A stretch of DNA of 64,000 nt from Armatimonadota bacterium. Lineage in GTDB: Bacteria > Armatimonadota > Fimbriimonadia > Fimbriimonadales > Fimbriimonadaceae. The notes under the pieces were generated by a model, which was not told the DNA's origin, did not search any database, and saw only the letters and a program-made list of their open reading frames with translations. A program made the translations under genes and the position numbers. The stretch is from positions 283,939 through 347,938 of the forward strand of contig JAFDWQ010000005.1 in NCBI GenBank assembly GCA_018268395.1. Direction: 5' to 3'. This document shows, in pieces, positions 34,561 through 44,201 of the stretch (its first letter is position 1; each line of letters starts with the position of its first letter).

Positions 34561-36075
34561 ATGAATGAACGAGTGACAGCCGCCGCGCAAGCGGTGGGCG
34601 GTGCGTTCGATGCTTTGCCGGAACAAAGTTCCCGGCGTCTTCTCTTCACTGTCGGGGGTGCCGCCGCGCTGTCGTTACTGGCGACGAAAGCGCAAGCACA
34701 GACCAAGCCCCCAGGGTACGAGGCGACCGCGAACTGGCGGAAGCCGACGAACCGCCTTGTGCGCCGCATCACCAACGGGCTCGATTCGACCGAGACGTCG
34801 ATCGCCGCGAGCCTCGGGTTCAAGGGCTATCTTGAAAAGCAACTGGCCTACGAGACGATCAACGACAACGACACCGACCGCGTGGTCGCCGGGCGCTGGC
34901 CTAAGATGTTATGGACGGAAGCCCAGCTCTACGACGACAACGACCAGTGGAACCAGTACCTGCAGTTGGTCCATTCGACGCTGTACCGGGCGATCTACTC
35001 GCGGAAGATGCTCTACGAGCGCATGGTCGAGTTTTGGACGGACCACTTCAACGTGTCCATCGACGCCGTTTCCACGTCGTTGATGACTTCGTACGTCCAG
35101 AAGACGATCCGAAGGCACGCGATGGGGAAGTTCCCCGACCTGCTCAAGTCGACCGCGCACTCGGCCGCGATGTTGAACTTCCTCAACAACGATCGGAACT
35201 CGGCCGACGACCCCAACATCAACTATTCCCGCGAACTGCACGAGCTGCACACCGTCGGCGTCGACGGCGGATACACGGGTAAGGACCTGCGGCAGGCCGC
35301 GCTCGTCTTGTCCGGTTGGACCTGGTCTTGGTACTACAGCAGTTACAACCGGGGTCGCTTTAAGTTCGAGATCGACCAGCATGCGGGCGGCGACAAGGTC
35401 GTCATGGGTCAGACGTACAAAGAGTCCGGTCAACAGGAAGGCGAGCAGCTCCTGACCTACCTTTCGTTACACCCGAACACCGCGAAGTTCATCACGAAAA
35501 AGCTGATCCTCAAGTTCTTGGGAGACCCCGTGCCGAACGACGTATGGCAAGCGGCCCAAACGGCGTTCCTCAGTACGGGCGGCGACATAAAGGCCGTGCT
35601 TCGCGTGATCCTGACCGAGAAGAACCTGATGGCGGCGAACGCGAAGTACAAGCGCCCGTGCCATCTCTTGGTCTCGATGCTGCGCGGCTGCAAGTCTCGC
35701 GCGTACCAGTACGACTCCCTGATGTGGTTCATCAACGACGCGGGGAACTTACCGTTCAACTGGTTCCCGCCCGACGGGTATCCGGACCGGTTCGAGTTTT
35801 GGGCGCCGTCCCAGCTCCAGCGGCAGAACGCAGGGTTCTTGCTCGCCCAGAACTACTTCAACGGAGTAGTGACGGACATCAACGCGACGTTCGGCATGGA
35901 CAGGAGTCCGAACGGCTGCCTCAAGACGATCAACGATAAGCTCTTCGGCGGGGAGATGTCCGACGCCGACCGCACCGCCCTTTTGCAGTTCCTGCAGAAG
36001 GAGACCATTGACGACGACCGGCTCAAAGGGGCCATCGCTCTGGCCGTGAACTGCCCGAGCTTCCAGTGGCATTGA
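34561..36075 (+). CDS. DUF1800 exported protein
   Basis: 504 residues. Signal peptide (about residues 22-47, ending KAQAQ), then the DUF1800 family pattern: RITNGLDSTETSIAASLGFKGYLEKQLAY, MVEFWTDHFNVSID, YSRELHELHTVGVDGGYTGKDL, and a C-terminal WFPPDGYPD. Members are nearly always paired with a DUF1501 protein, which follows here after 9 bp. Function unknown; periplasmic. A good GGAG ribosome site precedes the ATG. Confidence 0.92.
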   Translation: MNERVTAAAQAVGGAFDALPEQSSRRLLFTVGGAAALSLLATKAQAQTKPPGYEATANWRKPTNRLVRRITNGLDSTETSIAASLGFKGYLEKQLAYETINDNDTDRVVAGRWPKMLWTEAQLYDDNDQWNQYLQLVHSTLYRAIYSRKMLYERMVEFWTDHFNVSIDAVSTSLMTSYVQKTIRRHAMGKFPDLLKSTAHSAAMLNFLNNDRNSADDPNINYSRELHELHTVGVDGGYTGKDLRQAALVLSGWTWSWYYSSYNRGRFKFEIDQHAGGDKVVMGQTYKESGQQEGEQLLTYLSLHPNTAKFITKKLILKFLGDPVPNDVWQAAQTAFLSTGGDIKAVLRVILTEKNLMAANAKYKRPCHLLVSMLRGCKSRAYQYDSLMWFINDAGNLPFNWFPPDGYPDRFEFWAPSQLQRQNAGFLLAQNYFNGVVTDINATFGMDRSPNGCLKTINDKLFGGEMSDADRTALLQFLQKETIDDDRLKGAIALAVNCPSFQWH

Positions 36076-36084
36076 GGTGACACG

Positions 36085-37377
36085 ATGACCGACACACACG
36101 AAAGACACTGCTGTACCGAGTACAAATCGGTCTCGCGACGGACGTTCCTTGGGGGAGCGACAGCGGCGAGCGTCGCCGCCGCCCTCGGTTATTCCTGGCT
36201 TCCCAGGGTCGCGTTCGCCCAGACGCGCGGCACGCGCGACGTGATCGTCTCCGTCTTCCTTCGCGGCGGCGCGGACGGGTGCTCGATCTGCGTCCCTCAC
36301 GGCGACGCGGGCTACTACGCGGCGAGGCCGACGATCGCCGTCCCCAAACCGGGAAGCGGACAGAGCGGCGCGGCGACGGACCTTAACGGGTTCTTCGGTT
36401 TCCCGCAGGCGATGCTGCCGTTGCTCCCCGCCTACCAGAACGGGCATTTGGCGATCGTCCATGCGGTCGGCTCCCCGAACTGGTCGCGGTCGCACTTCGA
36501 TGCCCAAAAGTGGATGGAGATCAGCCACCGGAACGACATCAACGACACGTCCGGATGGCTCGGACGGCACCTGGCGACGTCCACAGAAATGTTGGCGGGC
36601 GCTCCGATGCGTGCCGTCGGCCTCGACTGGGGCGGACTGTCCCGGACATTGGCAGGCGGGCCCAAGACGCTCCCGATCCCGGATCCCGACAATTTCGGCT
36701 TCACCAACTGGATGCCGGACCGGAACGAGATCAACACTTGGCTCGCGAACCAGTACAACCGTGTCCAGGACATGACGAAGCAAGCGGCCCGTGACACGCG
36801 GAACGTCATCGCGACGCTGGACCGGATCGACTTCGACGGCTATCATGCCGGCGGAGGCGCGGTCTATCCGGACACGTACTTCGCCCGGTCGCTCAAGGCG
36901 ACGGCGGCGATGATCCGCGCGAACATCGGCCTCGAAGCGTCCCACATCAACTTCGAAGGGTGGGACACGCACAGCGACCAAGACCCGGTCGGCGGGTACA
37001 TGCGCAACCACATGGGTGACCTTGCCCAAGCCTTGGGCGCGTTCTATAAGGACCTGTTCGCGGTCGGCCGGACGGACTTCACGTTGGTCGTCATGAGCGA
37101 GTTCGGACGGAACGTGCTCGAGAACGGTTCACGCGGGACGGACCACGGAGCCGGCAACTGTATGCTCGTCATGGGCGGAAAGGTGAACGGTGGCCAGGTG
37201 TACGGTTCGTGGCCCGGATGCGGCGCGAACAAGCTGTTGGACGGATACGACCTGCAGATGACCACCGACTATCGCGCAGTGCTGTCCGAGATCGTCAAGA
37301 AGCGGTTAGGGAACAACAACTTGACGACGGTGTTCCCGGACTACACTCCGCAGTTCTTGAACGTCTGCCAGGCCTGA
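36085..37377 (+). CDS. DUF1501 exported protein
   Basis: 430 residues. Twin-arginine signal (SRRTFLGGATAASVAAALG), then DUF1501 of the alkaline-phosphatase-like superfamily: VSVFLRGGADGCSICVPHGD, FGFPQAMLPLLPAYQNG, VHAVGSPNWSRSHFDAQKWME, FEGWDTHSDQ and MSEFGRNVLENGSRGTDHGAGN, which hold the metal-binding Asp/His residues. The DUF1800-DUF1501 pair is common in Planctomycetota, Armatimonadota and some proteobacteria; substrate unknown. Exported folded through Tat. Confidence 0.93.
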   Translation: MTDTHERHCCTEYKSVSRRTFLGGATAASVAAALGYSWLPRVAFAQTRGTRDVIVSVFLRGGADGCSICVPHGDAGYYAARPTIAVPKPGSGQSGAATDLNGFFGFPQAMLPLLPAYQNGHLAIVHAVGSPNWSRSHFDAQKWMEISHRNDINDTSGWLGRHLATSTEMLAGAPMRAVGLDWGGLSRTLAGGPKTLPIPDPDNFGFTNWMPDRNEINTWLANQYNRVQDMTKQAARDTRNVIATLDRIDFDGYHAGGGAVYPDTYFARSLKATAAMIRANIGLEASHINFEGWDTHSDQDPVGGYMRNHMGDLAQALGAFYKDLFAVGRTDFTLVVMSEFGRNVLENGSRGTDHGAGNCMLVMGGKVNGGQVYGSWPGCGANKLLDGYDLQMTTDYRAVLSEIVKKRLGNNNLTTVFPDYTPQFLNVCQA

Positions 37378-37384
37378 GCCGAGC

Positions 37385-37415
37385 GCGGGGCACCGGAACC
37401 GGACCGGTGCCCCGC
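37385..37415. terminator. hairpin between convergent genes
   Basis: A perfect 12-bp stem GCGGGGCACCGG / CCGGTGCCCCGC with a 7-nt loop, located between the DUF1501 stop and the end of the convergent fusion gene, followed by CGTCTCTCT. Probably serves both strands. Confidence 0.6.
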
Positions 37416-37422
37416 CGTCTCT

Positions 37423-39189
37423 CTAGCGGCCTCCCCCGTCGCGTCGGGACCGAGAGGCCGCCGCCCGCTCTCTGAGCTTGTCCAGAGGATTGTCGGGGAT
37501 CGAAATCGCCGCGACGAGGAGCATCATCTCGTCTGTCGTCTGCTCGCCCCAGCGCACTTCCTTCGGAGGCTCGTTCGGGTTGTTCGGGTTGCCCGACGAG
37601 TTGTCGAACACCGCCTCGATCCTGACCTTGGAGCCGGCCGGAAGCACTTTCGGAGTCTTGAGCGCGTAGGTGAACTGCCAGTTGAAGTCCCAGTCGTCGA
37701 TGGCGATCAAGGGCTCTTCGGTCTTGTCCGGCTTGATCAACGTCGCCTTCATTTTGCGTCCGAGCAAGTGCATGTGCGGCATCAACGAGTAGAGCTTGAC
37801 CGCGACCGGAATCGGGATCGTCTGCGTGAACTTCTGGTCGGCGAGGTCGGGTTTGATCCGGATCCCGAGATTGGCCAACCAGGCGATCTCGACCTTGTTC
37901 TTGACCTTCGTGGCGTCCTTCGCAAAGTACAGTCCGACCTTCGTCTGATCGGTCTCTTCCTTGCCGCTCTTGTGATAGTGGACCTCCAGCACGACGTTGG
38001 TCCCTGGCTTCAGCAGGATGCCGGCGTCCTCGGGCATCCGAGTCGGCATGAGGCCGGGAGCCCACCCGCCCAAGGAGTTATCGGGGACGAAGCCTGGTGA
38101 GCCGAACGTCATGTAGCCGCCGTCGACACCCTTCGTCGCCAAGACCTTGTCGGCCGCGCCCTTCTCGTCCAGCCAGAGAATGACGTGGTGGACGATCCGC
38201 TTGTTTCCCGGCCGGACGTCGATGGCCTGGACGTAGGTCGGCGCTTTGAGGTCCGGTTTCAGGACGAAGTGCCAGTACTCGTCGTTCCCATCGGCAGCGA
38301 CCTTGAACGGCTTCGGCATCTGCACGGTCATGTCCGGCTCGCCGAGGGGCCAGTCGGCGGGGAATTTTGGTGGAGACGGTTCCTTGGCGGCATCGCCGCG
38401 AGGAGCCTTGGCCTCGGCCCAAGCCGCCAACAGTGCGATTTCGTCCGCCGTCAGACGGTTCTCGTGCTCGAAGTCGCCGATCCCTTCGACCGCCTTCCAA
38501 GGCGGCATCCTCTTTTGGGCCGTAACGGCCGCGATCGTCGGAGCCCAGTTCTTCGCGTTCTCATAACCGATGAGAGAGAACGGTGCGACCTGTCCGGGCC
38601 TATGGCACGTCACGCAATGGTCGTTCAGGATGCGCGCGACAGCGTCCGCGTAGGTCGCTTTGATCATGGGCGGGGCTTCTTCGTCGGGCGAGAACACACA
38701 GCCCTGAGGAGTCGTGCTCCGGAGGGGAACGGGCCTTCCCGAGACGACGGCCCGCAGGGCGTCGCGAAGGTAGCTGGTCTTGACGTGGTCGAGGACCTTG
38801 TTGTCGTCGATCGCCCCTCGGTACAGCTCGCGGCCCATGACGTGTCGGACGACGACGGTGGGCACGACTTCGATCCTTTCAGAGCGGGCGTCCTTGCCCG
38901 CTGGATCGGTCTGGCACGGGAAGGCGAACCCTCGTTCCTTGGTGAACGCGGCCACCTTGGACGCATCGTCGCTCGCCTGTGGGAAGAGGCCCGTGAACGA
39001 AACGCCTTCGTCCGAAAACTCCTTGACGAGCGCGTTGATCCTCGACGTATACGCCTGGGTCAGCGGACATTCCGTCCCCATGTAGAACGTGACCAGGATT
39101 TCGGCCTGGGGCCGTTGGACGGACTTGAACGCGGCCGTGACCGTGACGACCGCCATAGCGGCCAGGACTCCTCTTGCCAAGATGTGCAT
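37423..39189 (-). CDS. thioredoxin-like / cytochrome c / copper-monooxygenase-like fusion protein
   Basis: 588 residues, three parts. Residues about 25-150: thioredoxin-like fold (VTFYMGTECPLTQAYTSRI, with the cis-proline region VVPTVVVRHVMG); the Cys lacks a second CxxC partner, so it resembles a redoxin-type domain. Residues about 170-260: planctomycete-type cytochrome c with CVTCH and a methionine-containing RMPPWK. Residues about 280-560: a type II copper ascorbate-dependent monooxygenase-like fold with RIVHHVILW, VLEVHYHK and LMPHMHLLGR, which carry potential copper histidines. N-terminal signal. No neighbour tells its substrate. Known as a recurring fusion in Planctomycetota-like genomes. 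Confidence 0.82.
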   Translation of the reverse strand: MHILARGVLAAMAVVTVTAAFKSVQRPQAEILVTFYMGTECPLTQAYTSRINALVKEFSDEGVSFTGLFPQASDDASKVAAFTKERGFAFPCQTDPAGKDARSERIEVVPTVVVRHVMGRELYRGAIDDNKVLDHVKTSYLRDALRAVVSGRPVPLRSTTPQGCVFSPDEEAPPMIKATYADAVARILNDHCVTCHRPGQVAPFSLIGYENAKNWAPTIAAVTAQKRMPPWKAVEGIGDFEHENRLTADEIALLAAWAEAKAPRGDAAKEPSPPKFPADWPLGEPDMTVQMPKPFKVAADGNDEYWHFVLKPDLKAPTYVQAIDVRPGNKRIVHHVILWLDEKGAADKVLATKGVDGGYMTFGSPGFVPDNSLGGWAPGLMPTRMPEDAGILLKPGTNVVLEVHYHKSGKEETDQTKVGLYFAKDATKVKNKVEIAWLANLGIRIKPDLADQKFTQTIPIPVAVKLYSLMPHMHLLGRKMKATLIKPDKTEEPLIAIDDWDFNWQFTYALKTPKVLPAGSKVRIEAVFDNSSGNPNNPNEPPKEVRWGEQTTDEMMLLVAAISIPDNPLDKLRERAAASRSRRDGGGR

Positions 39190-39242
39190 GACCCTCTCCG
39201 GTGCCAAGACCTTACGGACCTCGGTGTGTCACAGTTTACAGG

Positions 39243-39986
39243 ATGGTGGAAAAGAGGGTCTTAGTGACCGGGGCGTCACGGGGGATCGGCCGGGCGATCG
39301 CGTTCCGGCTGGCCCAGGACGGATGGAAGGTCGCTCTGCACTATGCGGCGGCTCGGAGCGAAGCCGAAGCGGCCGCGAAAAACCTCGGCGCTTCGTGCCA
39401 GGGCGTCTATCAGGCGTTGCTACACGAGCCTGTGAACGCCGAGACTTTGGTCCAGCAGGCGCTCAAAGACGGACCCCTGCACGCGGTCGTCAACAATGCC
39501 GGCGTCTATACGAAGCTGGACTTCGTGACGTCGACCGACGCCGAGTTCGAATCGACCTATGCGCGGACGATGGCCGTGAACTTTCTGTCTCCCGCGCGTC
39601 TCATTAGGACGGCGTGCAAGCGATTCATCGAGCAGGGCGGTGGGAAGGTCGTCAACGTCGCGAGCCGGGTCGGCCATCGCGGCGAGGCCGGAGCCACGGC
39701 GTATTCGGCCAGCAAAGCCGCGCTCCTCAATCTGACCCGGGCGCTCGCCGTCGAACACGCCAAAGAGAACGTCCAGCATTTTGCGATCGCGCCCGGCTGG
39801 GTGGAAACGGCCATGGCAAGGGAAGGTATGGAAACGAGACTGCCTGAAATCCTCAAAGAGATCCCGCTCGGTCGGATGGCGAAGCCGGAGGACTGCGCCG
39901 CCGCGGTCGCGTTCCTGCTCCGCGACGAAGCGTCCTACCTTTCCGGAACGGTCATCGACATCAACGGGGCGAGCTACCTGCGATGA
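39243..39986 (+). CDS. short-chain dehydrogenase/reductase (FabG-like)
   Basis: 247 residues, classical SDR: TGASRGIGRAIAFRLAQDGW (NADP(H) loop), NNAGVY, the catalytic serine in VNVASRVG, YSASKAALLNLTRALA (Tyr-x-x-x-Lys) and the C-terminal LSGTVIDINGA. 3-oxoacyl-(acyl carrier protein) reductase-like, but the absence of acpP and other fatty-acid genes leaves the substrate open. It begins a three-gene operon with two M16 peptidases, each coupled by a 4-bp overlap (ATGA). Confidence 0.9.
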   Translation: MVEKRVLVTGASRGIGRAIAFRLAQDGWKVALHYAAARSEAEAAAKNLGASCQGVYQALLHEPVNAETLVQQALKDGPLHAVVNNAGVYTKLDFVTSTDAEFESTYARTMAVNFLSPARLIRTACKRFIEQGGGKVVNVASRVGHRGEAGATAYSASKAALLNLTRALAVEHAKENVQHFAIAPGWVETAMAREGMETRLPEILKEIPLGRMAKPEDCAAAVAFLLRDEASYLSGTVIDINGASYLR

Positions 39987-41110
39987 CCCCGCTCCTTGTC
40001 GGGCTCCTCTTGGCGGTGCAGGACCGCTCCGAAGTGAAGCAGACGTTGGCCAACGGCGCGACCGTCTACACGCGCCGGATCGAGGATTCACGGTCGTTCT
40101 GCCTCACTCTTGGTTCGGCGTCGTTCGCCGCGACCGAGCCGTCCGAGACGCACGGACTGAGGCATTTGATCGAACACCTTCAAGCCTTGGGATCGAAGCG
40201 CGACGTCGACCGCATGCTCGAATCGCAAGGCATGATGTTGACCGCGGAGACCACTCGGGACAGCGTGATTTTCGAGGTCAGTGGCCCGAAGGACAAGTTC
40301 GACACGGCCCTCAAAGCCGTGCAAAGCCTGTTGGACGGACTGACCGTGGACGCGGACGAAATCGCAGCGGAAGCGGGCACGATCCGGCAGGAGCTGGCCC
40401 TAAGGAAGTGGAGCACGGAGTTGGTGGCCGACGCTTGGACCAAGGCCTATGGAGAAGGCGCACTCGACCCGTTCGGAGATCCCGACCGATTGGCCAGCGT
40501 CACCGTCGACACCTTGAACGCCGCGCGGTCCGAGATGTTCAAACCGAGGAGGTTGTGCCTCGTCGCGACAGGCGACATCAACGCCGAAGCAGCCGCAAAG
40601 TCCCTTGCCGAGGTGCTCGATCCGCTAGCGGCGGGCGACCCGCCATCGACCGAGTTCCTCCGACCGGCGTCACGTGACGCGGTGCTCGTGGGTTCGGCGG
40701 TCGGGGAGGCGGTCGGACTGACCGTCGGGCCTCTGACAGAACGGGAGACCCTGGCTTCGATCGCGGCCGCGTTCGGCCTACAGTCTTGGGTTCCGGACGC
40801 GACCCCGGTGTACACGCCCTCACAGCGGAACGGCGTCGTCGTCGTGGCTGTCCGACCCGGTTGGAGCAAGGTCGCTGCCACGCTGGCAGGCCGCGAGCGC
40901 CAAATCGCTTCGACGGGCCTTGCCGCCTTGCGGGGTTGGGCCCGGACCGTGCTTTCGACCCCGTCGACGTTGGCCAAACTGATGGCTTCCTCACTGTCAG
41001 TCAGACCTGGATTCGACCCTAAGACCCTCATCGAGGAGACGTCTTCCGTCGGACTAGCGGACGTCGAGGCCAAAGTTTCGGCCTTTGCCAAGGCAGGATC
41101 GGGATCATGA
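39983..41110 (+). CDS. M16 family zinc peptidase (active subunit type)
   Basis: 375 residues. Carries the inverted zinc motif HLIEH (in GLRHLIEHLQALG) and a downstream acidic cluster (EIAAEAGTIRQEL) for the third ligand, the signature of active insulinase/processing-peptidase-like enzymes. A short N-terminal hydrophobic stretch suggests export. Coupled to the SDR before it and to the second M16 protein after it. Family pairs usually act as a heterodimer with one catalytic chain. Confidence 0.88.
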   Translation: MTPLLVGLLLAVQDRSEVKQTLANGATVYTRRIEDSRSFCLTLGSASFAATEPSETHGLRHLIEHLQALGSKRDVDRMLESQGMMLTAETTRDSVIFEVSGPKDKFDTALKAVQSLLDGLTVDADEIAAEAGTIRQELALRKWSTELVADAWTKAYGEGALDPFGDPDRLASVTVDTLNAARSEMFKPRRLCLVATGDINAEAAAKSLAEVLDPLAAGDPPSTEFLRPASRDAVLVGSAVGEAVGLTVGPLTERETLASIAAAFGLQSWVPDATPVYTPSQRNGVVVVAVRPGWSKVAATLAGRERQIASTGLAALRGWARTVLSTPSTLAKLMASSLSVRPGFDPKTLIEETSSVGLADVEAKVSAFAKAGSGS

Positions 41111-42282
41111 CCGCCGTACTGGCCTTGGCGACCGTGCTCGGAGGCCCGAAAGTGATCGAGGTTTCCGAGCCCGGATGCGGCCAAGTGGTCGTGCAGGCGT
41201 TCGTCAAGGCGCCGCCGAACATGTCGGACCGCGAGCAAGCTGCGTGGGACGTGCTGGCTTTGACGCTCTATGACGGGACGAGCGAGTTTTCGCGTTATCC
41301 GCTCGTTTCCTACGGGTCTCAAGCCGGTGTCCCGCTGAAGATCGAGGCTTGGCCGGACTTCCTCTCGATCCGGATCGTCGAACCCAAAGGGGGGTTGGCC
41401 GTAGGCGCCCAGATCCTCGAATCGCTGTGCTATCGGGCGAGCTTGACGACGCAGGCCACGTTGGAGTCGGTCCAGACGTTGCGCCGCCGTCGCACCGACG
41501 GCTGGACGGCCGGACTGTTCAATCTCGATCCGCCGTACGACAAAGTCACCGTCGAGCAAGTACGGAACCTCTATGCCGTCGCCTTCCGGCCGGAGAACAC
41601 GACTCTGGTCTTCGGCGGAGAACTCCTCGGCGGCGAGGGACAAAAGGAAGCCGCCCGACGCTTCGTCGCGGTCGGCCCGGCGCCGTCACGTTTACGGTTC
41701 GACCGTCCAGCGAGGCCCCGGATTTCCACGAAGGACCGCGTGGCGACGTTCGAACTGTGCGGCGAACCGTTGTCGCCGAATTCCGTCTCGGGTAAGGCCA
41801 AGGTGCTCGCGACGTTCGCGCTCGGCGTCGGAAAGGACACGAGCCTGTTCCGGATCGTCCGTCAGCAGATGCGCCTGTCGTACCGCCAAGAAGCCGTCTT
41901 ATGGCCGTCGCAGCGCGGCTGGTCACCCCGGTTTTTGTTCGCGCGGTCCGCCGCCGACGCCGAACCAGAAAGCTTGGCCGAAGTCCGCGAAGCGCTCCTC
42001 AAGGACGTTCAGACGTGGGAAGCTCCCGTGTTGGAGCGGGCGAAAGCGATGGCAAGAGCCTCGTTCGACGGCACGTCGCCTGTCACGCCGTTTTGGGTCA
42101 GTCCGGAAGGTCGGATGACGTCCGTCCTGAGCGACAGGTGCGCCTGGACGGGCATCAACGCGATGATGACGGGTGGAACGGTCGGAGTCCCCGATTTTAC
42201 GGACGTGACGGTCGAGGAGCTGAAAGCGGCCGCGAGCGACCTGATCGATAAGGCGCAAGGCGCGTTCGTCCCGGGCGGCTAA
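41107..42282 (+). CDS. M16 family peptidase-like, zinc motif missing
   Basis: 391 residues. Fold-level similarity to the first M16 protein (LTLYDGTSEFSRYPLVS, RPENTTLVFGGEL, IVRQQMRLSYRQEAVLWP), but no HxxEH motif is present, so it is probably the non-catalytic partner of the upstream gene. Short N-terminal hydrophobic segment. Overlaps the upstream stop by 4 bp and converges with the nuclease gene (4-bp overlap). Confidence 0.8.
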   Translation: MTAVLALATVLGGPKVIEVSEPGCGQVVVQAFVKAPPNMSDREQAAWDVLALTLYDGTSEFSRYPLVSYGSQAGVPLKIEAWPDFLSIRIVEPKGGLAVGAQILESLCYRASLTTQATLESVQTLRRRRTDGWTAGLFNLDPPYDKVTVEQVRNLYAVAFRPENTTLVFGGELLGGEGQKEAARRFVAVGPAPSRLRFDRPARPRISTKDRVATFELCGEPLSPNSVSGKAKVLATFALGVGKDTSLFRIVRQQMRLSYRQEAVLWPSQRGWSPRFLFARSAADAEPESLAEVREALLKDVQTWEAPVLERAKAMARASFDGTSPVTPFWVSPEGRMTSVLSDRCAWTGINAMMTGGTVGVPDFTDVTVEELKAAASDLIDKAQGAFVPGG

Positions 42283-43064
42283 GCGCCTTCGGGCCGTTCT
42301 TCAAGGAAGTCGTAGTCCTCGTGCTTCTTGCAAAGGGGCAAGAAGTCGCAATCGCGGCACAGGTCGCGGAAACTCGGGACGAGCGATTCGTAATCGCGGT
42401 TCAGGATCTCTTCGCCGATCATGCGCACGTCGCGCAAGAACTCCTCGGAGTCCTTGTCGCTCATGGATGCCGATGCGGAAACGCCCGTCCTCACGGCCAT
42501 GATGGTGGCTCGGACGGGGCGGTCCGGGAAGCGGTCGCGCAGGAGGGACTGATAGCAGCACATCGCCAGATCGGTCGCAACGTCGGCTTCGGACACGGAC
42601 CCTCTCCCCGTCTTGTAGTCGACGACTTCGACCGTCCCGTCGTCGTGTTCGTCGACCCGGTCGAGACGGCCGAGGAGGACGAACGGTCCGAGATCGAGCC
42701 GCAACGACTTTTCGACCCACATCGTCCGGGCCGTCGCAGGACGCGACACCGCGGCCTCGACGTATTTCTCAAGGATGGACTTACCCTCGCTCAGGGCCTG
42801 CATCATCTCGTCCTGGCTGCTATAACCGGCGTCGACCCAAGACTCTTCGAGAGCGGCGACGGCCTGCTCGGTCGTCTCGACACCTTGGTCGCCGCTGTCG
42901 TGGAACCGTTGAAGGACCGCGTGGAGGCTCGTACCGAAGGAGTAATAGGACTTCGAGCGCAGGTACCACTTGCCTCGAGGGTCGAGGTACGTCAAACGGT
43001 ATTTCGTCGGACACGCGAGGTATGTCGTGATTTTCGACGGGCTCAGGGTCGGTTTCGCAGGCAC
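42279..43064 (-). CDS. RecB/Cas4-like PD-(D/E)XK nuclease
   Basis: 261 residues. N-terminal SPSKITTYLACPTKYRLTY, the nuclease signature GRLDRVDEHDDGTVEVVDYKTGRG (D-x-n-E-V-V-D-Y-K-T), and a cysteine cluster CRDCDFLPLC near the C terminus with an upstream cysteine (YLACP): the four iron-sulfur cysteines of the AddB/RecB-Cas4 group. It resembles the stand-alone PD-(D/E)XK family annotated as RecB exonuclease. The start is a GTG at 43064 with AGGACG 8-9 nt upstream; the frame is open ten more codons. No CRISPR or recombination genes are adjacent. Confidence 0.88.
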   Translation of the reverse strand: MPAKPTLSPSKITTYLACPTKYRLTYLDPRGKWYLRSKSYYSFGTSLHAVLQRFHDSGDQGVETTEQAVAALEESWVDAGYSSQDEMMQALSEGKSILEKYVEAAVSRPATARTMWVEKSLRLDLGPFVLLGRLDRVDEHDDGTVEVVDYKTGRGSVSEADVATDLAMCCYQSLLRDRFPDRPVRATIMAVRTGVSASASMSDKDSEEFLRDVRMIGEEILNRDYESLVPSFRDLCRDCDFLPLCKKHEDYDFLEERPEGA

Positions 43065-43102
43065 GTGGTCGTCCTGACGTGATTTTGACCGCAAGACGTG
43101 AG

Positions 43103-43108
43103 TAACGT
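43103..43108 (+). promoter_or_regulatory. -10-like hexamer TAACGT, leaderless-type
   Basis: TAACGT, 6 nt, ATG at 43115, with no Shine-Dalgarno between. Confidence 0.3.
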
Positions 43109-43114
43109 CGCGAC

Positions 43115-44146
43115 ATGGACACGAAGCGACTCTTGCCGTTCGCCCTCATTGCAGGCCTCTTGACCGTCCGGTGCGGACAAGAAGGAAGGGCCCAGACGGT
43201 GCGGGCGTCGGACACGGTCCGCGTCGCGACGTACAACCTCCAATGGTTCAGCGAAGACGCCGATCCGGGCCGTATCGCGAACATCAAGGCCGTCCTGAAA
43301 GAAGTCGACGCCGACGTCATGGGTTTTCAAGAAGTCCAGAGCGCCAAAGCCCTCCGCCAAGTGCTCGACGACCAATGGGACGTGGCCATGGTCGACGATC
43401 CCGAGGACCAGCAAGAGACGGCCGTGGCCGTCAGAAAGCCGTACGTTCTCGCCGGGTTCGAACCCGTGTTCCCGTCGCCGTCGCTCGACGGCTCCTTTCC
43501 AGGCGCCAGGGACGTGTTGCGTGCGACGGTCCAGACGCCCGACGGGAAGGCCCTCTTCGTCCATGTCGTCCACATGAAGAGCCGGCGTGGCGGAAGGGCG
43601 ACGACGGATCCGGCCCGGACTTCGGCGTGCGGCCTTTTGGCCGCTTACCTGCGGGGCAAGACGGACGAGCCTGCCGTCGTCATGGGTGATTTCAACGACG
43701 CGCCGGACGACGCCAGTCTGAACGTCCTCGAGTCCGGAGACCTGATGGCGACGGGCGGTTCGAACGTCGATCTGCAGCGGCTGATGGTCAATCTCACGGA
43801 GTCACTGGCCGCCCGCGATTTCGTCACGATCGACCTCCAATCGCTGTACCAAGGCCGGCCTATGACGCCAGTCGTCCCGGGCGCTCAAAAGGACAATGCG
43901 CGGCTCAGGGGGCAGGACTACGAGTTTCCCAGAGACGTCCGGGTCCCCCAAGCGTTCTTCGACCAGATCCTTGCGACTCCGGCCCTCGCTTCGACCGTCG
44001 GTAACGTCAAAGTCTATGCCGTGGACGCTGCCTTACGGGGCCGGAAGGGCAGGACCGTCGTCACGGAAAACGGTGTCGATTATGCGGAGAAGGGCGATTT
44101 GGCCAGCGACCACCTTCCCGTTTCTGCGGACTTGAAGCTCCCATGA
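43115..44146 (+). CDS. exported endonuclease/exonuclease/phosphatase-family protein
   Basis: 343 residues. N-terminal signal peptide, probably with a lipobox-like LLTVRCG (cysteine about residue 20), then the EEP fold: RVATYNLQWFSEDAD, DVMGFQEVQS (metal-binding Glu), HVVHMKS, VVMGDFNDAPDD (catalytic Asp/Asn) and SDHLPVSA (catalytic His). It could be a nuclease, phosphodiesterase or sphingomyelinase-type enzyme; the substrate is not given by the context. It lies upstream of a PEP-CTERM gene. Confidence 0.88.
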   Translation: MDTKRLLPFALIAGLLTVRCGQEGRAQTVRASDTVRVATYNLQWFSEDADPGRIANIKAVLKEVDADVMGFQEVQSAKALRQVLDDQWDVAMVDDPEDQQETAVAVRKPYVLAGFEPVFPSPSLDGSFPGARDVLRATVQTPDGKALFVHVVHMKSRRGGRATTDPARTSACGLLAAYLRGKTDEPAVVMGDFNDAPDDASLNVLESGDLMATGGSNVDLQRLMVNLTESLAARDFVTIDLQSLYQGRPMTPVVPGAQKDNARLRGQDYEFPRDVRVPQAFFDQILATPALASTVGNVKVYAVDAALRGRKGRTVVTENGVDYAEKGDLASDHLPVSADLKLP

Positions 44147-44201
44147 CCGACACACCGGCAAGACGACGGGGAAGAAGCATGGTCCCGGCCCGCCCATGTT
44201 G

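Noticed and set aside
35749-37029. 426-codon minus-strand frame
   Set aside because: Antisense shadow of the DUF1800-DUF1501 pair.
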